From positions 1-6,538 of the forward strand of contig JAADIF010000024.1 of the NCBI GenBank assembly GCA_013151465.1: 6,538 nucleotides of DNA, read 5' to 3'. A program made the translations under genes and the position numbers. This stretch comes from Microcaldota archaeon. GTDB taxonomy: Archaea; Aenigmatarchaeota; Aenigmatarchaeia; QMZP01; QMZT01. The stretch's first letter is position 1; the number at the start of each line of letters is the position of its first letter. Shown piece by piece: positions 1 to 5,158 of this stretch. The notes beneath the pieces are model-generated. The model ran no database searches, had not been told where the DNA came from, and saw only the letters and a list, made by a program, of their open reading frames with translations.

Positions 1-1028
1 ACCTTATCATTGTCATATTCTGTGAGCTTGTATCCTGTGCAGTAGTCGTTGTATGTCTCTTCGCATGTCGATGGCGCGCAGTCGGAGTCCTCGTCACAGG
101 TTGCTCCACATTCGCCTTCTACGCATTGGGCACTGCCCCAATCATCATACTCGCATTGGCAATCAGAACCACAATTTCCATATTCATCACGAACGCTCAG
201 CTTATTGCCGATGCATTTGTCCGTATCACCGTTCGGGCATTCGTCATCATTGTTATCGCCAGGCAATTCGCATTCTTCTCCGGCTTCTGTAATACCGTTT
301 CCGCATTCTGGCCCTGAGTGATTCTTTGTGCAATAGAAAGTATATCTCCAAACAGCGATACTGCCATCTATAAACTTGAATTTTATTGAATTTGAGCCTT
401 CATTTACATTTACATTCTTAAAGACATCATAATAGGTATGCCCATCTGAACAGTTGACTGCCGGATCATTGCATGCCCAATCAGTCGTTATTCCTACATA
501 ATTCCCATTAACATAGACCTTTGCCCTTTCTTCGGGAACGCTGGTCTGTCCTTCTCTCACATATTGACCAAACATGGTTGTATAAACCTGGAGCTTGCAT
601 GTATAACCATTTGCATCATGTGCTGACGGAGCATTGAAATGCTGCACGAAATAATTATCATGATTATCACCTTCATGATCCATGCCAAAACATGCATAGA
701 AATCATTATTGTCGGGCTCGTATTTACACCACACGAACTCATCACAACCATCAAAAACACCGTCAGCTTCGCAATAACTACATTGATATGGATAACCCGC
801 TTTTGCATAATGATAGCCGCAATCGACCTTTGGAGCGTTCGTATAGTATTCACCCCTCCAATCGTACGTTCCTGGAAGATGCTTATATGATGGTTGAAAT
901 GTCGATTCACAAGAAATTGATGGCGCAAGGCCCCACGGATCCTGAATAGGAATAGCGCCTGCAGAAGTTCCTGCAAGCAGAACTGAAAGAACAAAAACAA
1001 ATACCATAACATATACATTTCTCTTCAT
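1..1028 (-). CDS. Secreted cysteine-rich protein with CGNG..GEECE module, C-terminus cut by window edge
   Basis: An uninterrupted frame runs from ATG at 1028-1026 to the left edge: 342 codons plus two bases, with no stop, so the protein is 3'-partial. Residues 1-25 form a signal peptide (basic MKRN, hydrophobic core to about 19, likely cleavage near TSAGA). About 24 cysteines follow. Residues 40-144 contain scattered Cys and an acidic/His stretch near 117-124 (DHEGDNHD). Residues 145-235 look like a beta-sandwich (VYVNGNYVG at 171-179, GSNSIKFKF at 211-219). Residues 241-330 hold 13 Cys and begin CGNGITEAGEECE, resembling Cys-rich modules I recall in secreted DPANN and myxobacterial-type proteins. 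Sequons occur at N192 (NCS) and N236 (NHS). A Shine-Dalgarno-like GAGAGGG lies at 1044-1038, 9 nt before the ATG. Probably extracellular and disulfide-stabilised; the function is not recognised. Confidence in the gene is high, in any function low. Confidence 0.85.
   Translation of the reverse strand, partial: MKRNVYVMVFVFVLSVLLAGTSAGAIPIQDPWGLAPSISCESTFQPSYKHLPGTYDWRGEYYTNAPKVDCGYHYAKAGYPYQCSYCEADGVFDGCDEFVWCKYEPDNNDFYACFGMDHEGDNHDNYFVQHFNAPSAHDANGYTCKLQVYTTMFGQYVREGQTSVPEERAKVYVNGNYVGITTDWACNDPAVNCSDGHTYYDVFKNVNVNEGSNSIKFKFIDGSIAVWRYTFYCTKNHSGPECGNGITEAGEECELPGDNNDDECPNGDTDKCIGNKLSVRDEYGNCGSDCQCEYDDWGSAQCVEGECGATCDEDSDCAPSTCEETYNDYCTGYKLTEYDNDK
39..308 (-). other. Cys-rich module (protein residues 241-330) in the secreted protein
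   Basis: This segment encodes Cys at residues 242, 253, 264, 272, 286, 290, 292, 302, 307, 311, 317, 322 and 330. The pattern is C-G-N-G-x3-E-x-G-E-E-C-E, then D/N-rich loops, then a C-x3-C-x-C cluster, then C-x4-C-x3-C-x5-C. The acidic D/N-rich loops suggest possible calcium binding, which is inference. By family knowledge such modules sit in surface or secreted proteins and may occur as tandem copies. Whether a second copy follows cannot be seen because the window ends. Confidence 0.6.
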
Positions 1029-1058
1029 GAACACCAACCCTCTCTATATGTTAGTTCT

Positions 1059-1073
1059 TCTCGCTTCACGAGA
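1059..1073 (-). other. Small hairpin in the leader of the Cys-rich gene
   Basis: On the minus strand TCTCG and CGAGA form a perfect 5-bp stem around a TGAAG loop. It lies between the predicted transcription start (about 1088) and the Shine-Dalgarno-like GAGAGGG (1044-1038). It could affect mRNA stability or translation, but a stem this short may be chance. Confidence 0.3.
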
Positions 1074-1110
1074 TTCTTACCGTGTATGTTATTAGTAAAG
1101 GATAGTAAAC

Positions 1111-1118
1111 TTTATAAG
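1111..1118 (-). promoter_or_regulatory. TATA box for the secreted Cys-rich gene
   Basis: On the minus strand this reads CTTATAAA, preceded by a purine-rich GTGAAACA that could serve as the TFB recognition element (BRE). With archaeal spacing of about 26 nt from box centre, transcription would begin near 1088, giving a leader of about 60 nt before the ATG at 1028. No experimental support; called from motif and position only. Confidence 0.55.
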
Positions 1119-1178
1119 TGTTTCACTTTCGCCCCTCATTCATAGTGAAAATAAAAGAATATAGCTTCAGAACTGCGG

Positions 1179-1189
1179 TTTTATAAAAA
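1179..1189 (+). promoter_or_regulatory. TATA-like palindrome upstream of the intergenic island
   Basis: TTTTATAAAAA is a good archaeal TATA match and is nearly symmetric, so it could act on either strand. On the plus strand a start is predicted near 1210, at the edge of the GC-richer island. On the minus strand it would start near 1158 and could be a second, distal promoter for the Cys-rich gene. Orientation is undetermined. Confidence 0.35.
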
Positions 1190-1204
1190 GTTATTAAAAT
1201 AAAG

Positions 1205-1350
1205 GAGAGGTTATCATGAGGGCGTGTTTATCCGCGACCGGAGGATACAATGCAGGCTAACCGTATAATTCAATTAGATTCCTTTCGGAATAAGATTATT
1301 AAAAATAAGTGAAATAGCAAGACAGGAAGCTTAGTTCACAGATTCTTTTT
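1205..1350 (+). ncRNA. Candidate small structured RNA of unknown class
   Basis: A GC-richer patch in AT-rich surroundings follows a TATA-like box (1179-1189) at roughly the right spacing and ends before a T-rich tract (1341-1358) that could terminate transcription. Possible folds are TCCG/CGGA around a four-base loop (1231-1242), and a two-tier hairpin with ATTCC/GGAAT (1278-1291) stacked over ATAATT/GATTAT (1265-1270 with 1294-1299, one G-T wobble), separated by an asymmetric internal loop. No known family recognised; both boundaries are guesses. Confidence 0.2.
1216..1260 (+). CDS. Possible 14-aa ORF (MRACLSATGGYNAG) with strong Shine-Dalgarno
   Basis: ATG at 1216 opens 14 codons ending in TAA at 1258-1260. 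GGAGAGG at 1204-1210, 5 nt before the ATG, is the best Shine-Dalgarno match I see in the window. The peptide matches nothing I recognise. Against it being a gene: it is very short, and the nearest TATA box predicts a transcript start near 1210, which would cut off the Shine-Dalgarno. Alternatives are a relic of a decayed gene start, a regulatory leader peptide, or part of a non-coding RNA. Confidence 0.2.
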   Translation: MRACLSATGGYNAG

Positions 1351-1366
1351 CTTCTTTCCCTCTCTC
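1341..1366 (+). terminator. Pyrimidine-rich tract, possible T-run terminator
   Basis: The plus strand is almost all pyrimidine here, with a run of five T at 1346-1350 and further T clusters to 1357. Archaeal RNA polymerase can terminate at T-rich non-template tracts without a hairpin. It would end any transcript arising from the 1179-1189 box before the rqcH promoter. Its role depends on that transcript existing. Confidence 0.25.
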
Positions 1367-1374
1367 GGTCCACA

Positions 1375-1385
1375 TTTTATATAAT
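1375..1385 (+). promoter_or_regulatory. rqcH: TATA box for rqcH
   Basis: TTTTATATAAT is a strong archaeal TATA match. The expected transcription start is near 1405, leaving a leader of about 60 nt to the ATG at 1468 or about 105 nt to the alternative ATG at 1510. The sequence just upstream is pyrimidine-rich rather than purine-rich, so the BRE is weak. Confidence 0.5.
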
Positions 1386-1429
1386 TCGTTTATTTTTCTT
1401 TTGGCTCTGTAGAAACCCTCATCAGCATT

Positions 1430-1471
1430 ATGGCTACATTTATCTTTATCTTGACTAATACATTCATATGA
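1430..1471 (+). CDS. 13-aa upstream ORF overlapping the rqcH start (ATGA)
   Basis: ATG at 1430 opens MATFIFILTNTFI and stops at TGA 1469-1471, overlapping the annotated rqcH start ATG 1468-1470 in an ATGA arrangement. It lies within the predicted rqcH leader. An ATGA junction is the usual geometry for translational coupling, and rqcH has no clear Shine-Dalgarno before 1468. There is no Shine-Dalgarno before 1430 either, so it may be chance. If rqcH really starts at 1510 the overlap is meaningless. Confidence 0.25.
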   Translation: MATFIFILTNTFI

Positions 1472-3480
1472 GCACTGTGGCACATGGCGAGTTTTCAGGA
1501 AAGTCAGAGATGACAGCAGTTGACATAAGATATCTTGTAAGAGAGCTGAAAAGTGTGCTCGAAGGCGGCTTCTTTCGAAAGATATTCCAATGGAAAAATG
1601 AAGACGGTTTCCAGTTCATATTCGAGATATATGCACCAAAGGCGCTTCATCTCGGCTCTGCGTCAAGCACGAAGCGGCTTTACATCGACAAGAAACGAAT
1701 ATATCTCTCATCAGGAAAAATGGACGCCCCGCAAAGCCCGCCCGGCTTTTGCCAACTTCTGAGAAAGCGCCTTATCGGATCCAAGATAAGAAATGTAAGA
1801 CAGCACACTTTTGACCGCATCATAGAAATAGACACTGATGAGATAACACTTATTCTCGAGATATTCTCTAGTGGAAATGTCATCTTATGCGACGCTCAAA
1901 AAAACATCATAATGCCTCTTTATCACAAAACGTGGAAGGATAGGACCGTGCGGCCAAACCGCCCCTATGAATACCCCCCGCAGGGGATTGAACCATCTGC
2001 CATCACATTCAGCGATTTCAAGAAATTCGCTTCAGAGTCCGGGAAAAAACTCATCGTATTTCTTTCAGTAAGAATGGGTCTTGGCTCCGACTATGCAAGA
2101 GATGTCATAACTGCCGCAAATGCTGATGAAAAACAGGAAACAGGGAAAATCCCGGATGATGTTCTTATGAGAATCCACAAGAGCATGCTTTCCATTTTCG
2201 AAAGGAAAATCGAGCCATGTGTATATAATGATTTCGTTTCCCCGTTTAGAATGGCAAGCAGGAAAGGCGAGCCCAAAGTATTCTCCTCATTCTCCGAAGC
2301 GCTTGACGCATATTTCTCACCCAAAATTATGCAGACATTCGAAAAGAAGAAAATTGCAGAACAGGAAACGAAGATCGAAAAAATAAAAAGAATCGCAGAA
2401 AGCCAGCGACTTGCAATAGAAGACATGAAAAACAAGGAGCGTCACGGCAAAGAAGTGGGGGAGATCATATATTCGAACTATCACATCATAAAGAAAGCGC
2501 TTTTATCTCTCGAAGAGGCGAGAAGATCGGGGCTTTCGTGGGATGACATCAAGTCAAAACTTACCGAAAGCCACACGGACATTTCGCGCATGATCCGCAG
2601 AATAGATGAAAAGAATGGCGTCATAACGTTTGAGATTAATGACTGCGTTTTCGATTTTGATATGAAAAAATCAATCGACAAGAACGCCACAGCATATTTT
2701 GAGATGTCAAAAAAGATGAAAGCCAAGATCATCTCCGCTAAAAAGGCGCTTGAAAGCACGATGAAAAGGATGGAAGGGCTGAAAACAGAAGGAAAGGAAA
2801 AACTAAGAAAAGCTATTGCAAGCAGGAGAGAGAAAGAAATGAGAAAAGCAAGATGGTTCGATTCATTCAAGTGGTTTGTCACATCAGATGGATTTCTTGT
2901 AGTTTCAGGAAAGGATGCCGACACCAACGAAAAGCTGATAAGGCATCACACCAAGGAAGGGGATTTTGTCTTCCACACAGATATTCAGGGGGCGGCTTTT
3001 ACGGTCATAAAGGCGGAAGGAAAGAAGATAACAGCCCAGGCAAAAAAAGAAGCCGCATCCTTTGCGGCCGTGCAGTCGAAGGCGTGGCAGCGCCAACTTG
3101 GAGCAATTGATGTCTACGGGATAAATCCGGATCAGGTTTTGAAGGCAAGCCCCGACGGCATAAACCTCCCAAAAGGCTCATTCTATATAGACGGGGAGCG
3201 TGAATGGTTCAAAAATACGAGAGTCGAAATGGCGATAGGGTTTGCAAGGGACGCTGACGGAAGGCCATATGTCTTTTCCGGGCCGGTTCCTGCAGTCAAA
3301 TCACGGGCAAAATATTATGTGATAATACGGCCGGGCGCAACCGATGCGGCTGAGCTTGTAAAGGAGATAAAGGCGCGAATAGTGCCGCAGGCATCATCTG
3401 AAGACAGAAAATGGATTGACAGTATAAAACCGGAAGAGATAAGAAGACTGGTTCCGGGAGGAAGCGGTTTTATCAAATGA
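1468..3480 (+). CDS. rqcH: RqcH/NEMF-family (NFACT) ribosome quality-control protein
   Basis: A 670-aa NFACT protein, full length for archaeal members. By family knowledge, RqcH binds large ribosomal subunits stalled with peptidyl-tRNA and recruits tRNA to extend the nascent chain with a C-terminal tail (alanine in bacteria), marking it for degradation. Visible architecture: NFACT-N at about 15-190, including MTAVDIRYLVREL (15-27) and the conserved Asp-Arg pair D116-R117; a helix-hairpin-helix-like LSVRMGLGSDYA at 199-210; Lys/Glu-rich coiled-coil segments near 289-325 and 405-460; NFACT-R (DUF814) at about 462-585, with GDFVFHTDIQGAAF (498-511) and KEAASFAAVQSKAW (527-540). The start is uncertain: ATG 1468 has no Shine-Dalgarno, while ATG 1510 (M15) begins where homology is expected and has AGGA at 1497-1500. 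The last 8 bp overlap the convergent PHP gene. Cytosolic, probably monocistronic. Confidence 0.93.
   Translation: MSTVAHGEFSGKSEMTAVDIRYLVRELKSVLEGGFFRKIFQWKNEDGFQFIFEIYAPKALHLGSASSTKRLYIDKKRIYLSSGKMDAPQSPPGFCQLLRKRLIGSKIRNVRQHTFDRIIEIDTDEITLILEIFSSGNVILCDAQKNIIMPLYHKTWKDRTVRPNRPYEYPPQGIEPSAITFSDFKKFASESGKKLIVFLSVRMGLGSDYARDVITAANADEKQETGKIPDDVLMRIHKSMLSIFERKIEPCVYNDFVSPFRMASRKGEPKVFSSFSEALDAYFSPKIMQTFEKKKIAEQETKIEKIKRIAESQRLAIEDMKNKERHGKEVGEIIYSNYHIIKKALLSLEEARRSGLSWDDIKSKLTESHTDISRMIRRIDEKNGVITFEINDCVFDFDMKKSIDKNATAYFEMSKKMKAKIISAKKALESTMKRMEGLKTEGKEKLRKAIASRREKEMRKARWFDSFKWFVTSDGFLVVSGKDADTNEKLIRHHTKEGDFVFHTDIQGAAFTVIKAEGKKITAQAKKEAASFAAVQSKAWQRQLGAIDVYGINPDQVLKASPDGINLPKGSFYIDGEREWFKNTRVEMAIGFARDADGRPYVFSGPVPAVKSRAKYYVIIRPGATDAAELVKEIKARIVPQASSEDRKWIDSIKPEEIRRLVPGGSGFIK
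3473..3480. other. Convergent 8-bp overlap of rqcH and PHP gene ends
   Basis: The rqcH stop TGA is 3478-3480, while the PHP stop (TCA on the plus strand) is 3473-3475. The final codons of each gene therefore lie inside the other. No terminator hairpin or T-run separates them, so 3' UTRs from the two transcripts are expected to be antisense to each other. Confidence 0.85.
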
Positions 3481-4321
3481 GCATCTTAAAGCTTCCGTAG
3501 ACAAACGCCATCTTTATTGCAAAATTGGTCATGCCACTCCACAGATGCTCAAGCGCCTTGTTTCTCGAATAAAGGAATTTGTTGAGCATGAACTTGGATA
3601 TCTGTGCCTTTGGCACCGTGTAATGTACATTTACATAATCAATTATATCGGTATACGATCTTGACATTCTTCCACGGAACCAGTCGATGAGCACAGGTAT
3701 CTGCTGATATTCAGCATTCTCGATTTCAACATTTCCTTTCATAAACTCGTGAAGCACATCATCAAATGTCTGCACATCATCACTGATACTGTTTCTGGAC
3801 ATTCCTATCATATCAACCGTGTGCGCATCGGAGCCTGCAAAAAGCGGTTTTTCGAGTTTTTCAGACTTCCTTTTATTTACCCAGTTTGCCACTTTGTCGA
3901 GATTAAGTGAGTTGAACACCTCTATACCGTCAGCGAATTTTATCTTGTCCTGAATGCCCATACCCTTTATGTCAAACGGGTGAGCGGCTATTGCAAAGCC
4001 TCCCTGATCATGAATCATGTCTATCGTTTCTTCTGCTGAGAGGTTTTTTGGTATGATCTCATTTATACCAAGCCCGAGTATGTGCCCGTCTGCTGATGAA
4101 ACCTCAATGCCGGGCACGACCACTACACTGTGCTTTCTTCCTGCGGCAAGAGCCTCCTTGTGCGCTCTGATGCTGTCATGGTCGGTTATGCATATCGCGC
4201 CAAGACCTACTTCTTTCGCCCTTGCGACCATCTCCTCAGGAGTATTGAGGCCCTCCCATTTTATCTTCATTTGCTTCGAATAGACTGTATGCGAATGCGT
4301 TTCTATTAGCATAATAATCAT
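3473..4321 (-). CDS. PHP-domain metal-dependent phosphoesterase
   Basis: The PHP metal-binding set is complete. Numbering here is from TTG 4333: H13-x-H15 in ETHSHT, T50-D51-H52-D53, E77 in GIEVSS, H84 in DGHIL, H118-P119, E138 in GIEVFN, and D169-x-H171 in GSDAH. Family members are (poly)phosphoesterases using two or three metal ions. The substrate cannot be read from sequence; stand-alone members include histidinol phosphatases, nucleases and 3',5'-nucleotide phosphatases. A roughly 85-residue helical tail (about 200-286) follows the PHP core and ends with hydrophobic, aromatic residues. Start: TTG 4333, ATG 4321 or ATG 4312 are in frame. I use 4321; 4312 would place MLIETHSHT at the terminus, as is common in the family. 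The 3' end overlaps rqcH by 8 bp. It shares a short divergent promoter region with uppS. Cytosolic. Confidence 0.88.
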   Translation of the reverse strand: MIIMLIETHSHTVYSKQMKIKWEGLNTPEEMVARAKEVGLGAICITDHDSIRAHKEALAAGRKHSVVVVPGIEVSSADGHILGLGINEIIPKNLSAEETIDMIHDQGGFAIAAHPFDIKGMGIQDKIKFADGIEVFNSLNLDKVANWVNKRKSEKLEKPLFAGSDAHTVDMIGMSRNSISDDVQTFDDVLHEFMKGNVEIENAEYQQIPVLIDWFRGRMSRSYTDIIDYVNVHYTVPKAQISKFMLNKFLYSRNKALEHLWSGMTNFAIKMAFVYGSFKMLI

Positions 4322-4331
4322 TTCGTAAACC

Positions 4332-4366
4332 AATATATTTAAGTCAGATAGTTACATTTTATATAC
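4332..4366. promoter_or_regulatory. Divergent promoter region between PHP gene and uppS
   Basis: A TATA-like TTTTATATA core at 4357-4365 reads well on both strands (TATATAAAA on minus). On plus it predicts a start near 4387, only about 7-16 nt before the GTG 4394 or ATG 4403 of uppS. On minus it predicts a start near 4335, about 14 nt before ATG 4321. A second AT-rich box on minus (AAATATAT, around 4332-4341) would give an essentially leaderless PHP transcript near 4311. Few leader bases and no clear Shine-Dalgarno suggest leaderless or near-leaderless translation of both genes. Confidence 0.45.
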
Positions 4367-4393
4367 TGATTTACTCACATAAATTGGTTTTGC

Positions 4394-5119
4394 GTGGTCA
4401 CAATGCAATTGAAGCGTCCATTACATATAGCAATAATCCCTGATGGCAACAGAAGGTTTGCAAAGCGGCTGATGAAAAAACCGTGGAAAGGGCATGAGTG
4501 GGGGATGGAAAAAATAAGAAGCGTCATGGAATGGTCCATGGAAAACGGCATCAAAATGATAACTATTTATTCACTATCCCTTGAGAATATGGAAAAACGC
4601 CCCAGACAGGAAATAGAATATCTTTATAATATTTCCAGAAAGGAGATGAAAGATATAATTGAGGGCAATGGGAATTTCATCCATAAATACAAGGCAAGAA
4701 TAAAATTCATAGGAGAAACAGAAAAGCTTCCGGAAGATATCAGAGACCTCATGAGAAGCGTGGAAGAAAAAACCAGCAGTTATAACGATTTCCATCTTAA
4801 TATAGCCATAGCATACGGCGGAAAACAGGAAATAGCATACGCTGCAAGAATGCTTGCAAAGAAAGTGAAAAACGGAGAACTCGATGCAGAAAGCATAGAC
4901 GAGGATTTGATAACGCAAAACCTTTTCACTTCGGGTGCTCCCGATCCCGATCTTGTCATAAGGACGGGAGGAGAAAAGCGCCTCTCGAATTTTCTTTCAT
5001 TCCAATCGGCATATTCTGAGCTCGTGTTCATAGATACTCTGTGGCCCGAATTCTCGAAAAGCGACTTTCTGGCGGCCATAAAAGAATATGAGCATAGAAA
5101 AAGAAGGTTCGGGGCATAG
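4394..5119 (+). CDS. uppS: Polyprenyl diphosphate synthase (cis-prenyltransferase, UppS family)
   Basis: A complete 241-aa cis-prenyltransferase that condenses isopentenyl diphosphate onto an allylic primer to make long-chain Z-polyprenyl diphosphate. In archaea this is the precursor of the dolichol-type lipid carrier for glycans. Visible motifs: IIPDGNRR (14-21, catalytic D17), KGH (H34), YSLSLEN (59-65) with R69, AYGGKQEI (140-147), and DLVIRTGGEKRLSNFL (186-201) with R190, E194, R196 and S198 matching E. coli R194, E198, R200 and S202; E209 in AYSEL matches E213. The retained RxG-type C-terminus argues for a self-sufficient homomeric enzyme. The residue equivalent to E. coli R39 (four before the His) is Pro30, with Lys28, Lys29 and Lys32 nearby. 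Start is GTG 4394 or ATG 4403 (three residues shorter). Peripheral membrane/cytosolic, transcribed divergently from the PHP gene; the next gene is convergent after 39 bp. Confidence 0.93.
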   Translation: MVTMQLKRPLHIAIIPDGNRRFAKRLMKKPWKGHEWGMEKIRSVMEWSMENGIKMITIYSLSLENMEKRPRQEIEYLYNISRKEMKDIIEGNGNFIHKYKARIKFIGETEKLPEDIRDLMRSVEEKTSSYNDFHLNIAIAYGGKQEIAYAARMLAKKVKNGELDAESIDEDLITQNLFTSGAPDPDLVIRTGGEKRLSNFLSFQSAYSELVFIDTLWPEFSKSDFLAAIKEYEHRKRRFGA

Positions 5120-5158
5120 AACTCTGATGAGTGATAATAGGGAATGTATCTTATAATC

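Larger units (their letters stand above)
1029..1467. other. 439-bp intergenic region between divergent genes
   Basis: No long conserved reading frame is visible on either strand. From left to right it contains the leader and promoter of the Cys-rich gene (1029-1130), a TATA-like palindrome (1179-1189), a GC-richer island with a 14-codon ORF (about 1204-1260), a two-tier hairpin (1265-1299), a pyrimidine-rich tract (1341-1366), the rqcH promoter (1375-1385) and a 13-codon ORF overlapping the rqcH start (1430-1471). It is larger than the other gene gaps here (about 40-70 bp). I could not identify a tRNA, SRP RNA, RNase P RNA or C/D box RNA in it. Confidence 0.6.

Noticed and set aside
557..1018. 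153-aa minus-strand ORF rich in Met/Ile/hydrophobics, and plus-strand ORFs at 49-321, 639-890 and 692-949
   Set aside because: All overlap the 342-codon Cys-rich frame starting at 1028, which has a signal peptide, coherent Cys modules and a Shine-Dalgarno. These are shadow frames with implausible composition.
1204..1300. Possible tRNA, SRP RNA or RNase P RNA in the GC-richer island
   Set aside because: No T-loop consensus, no acceptor-type long stem, and none of the conserved SRP or RNase P core motifs could be found on either strand.
2091..2927. Minus-strand ORFs of 114 and 148 aa inside rqcH
   Set aside because: Antisense to the coiled-coil region of a well-supported gene. The Ser/Phe-rich composition is what the complement of Lys/Glu-rich codons produces.
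3473..3480. Frameshift or assembly error at the rqcH/PHP overlap
   Set aside because: Both proteins have full family-typical lengths and end naturally. Short convergent overlaps are common in compact archaeal genomes.
5120..5158. C/D box-like TGATGA (5124-5129) in the uppS/membrane-protein gap
   Set aside because: No matching D box (CTGA) or C'/D' pair at the right spacing downstream within the gap; 39 bp is too short for a typical C/D sRNA.
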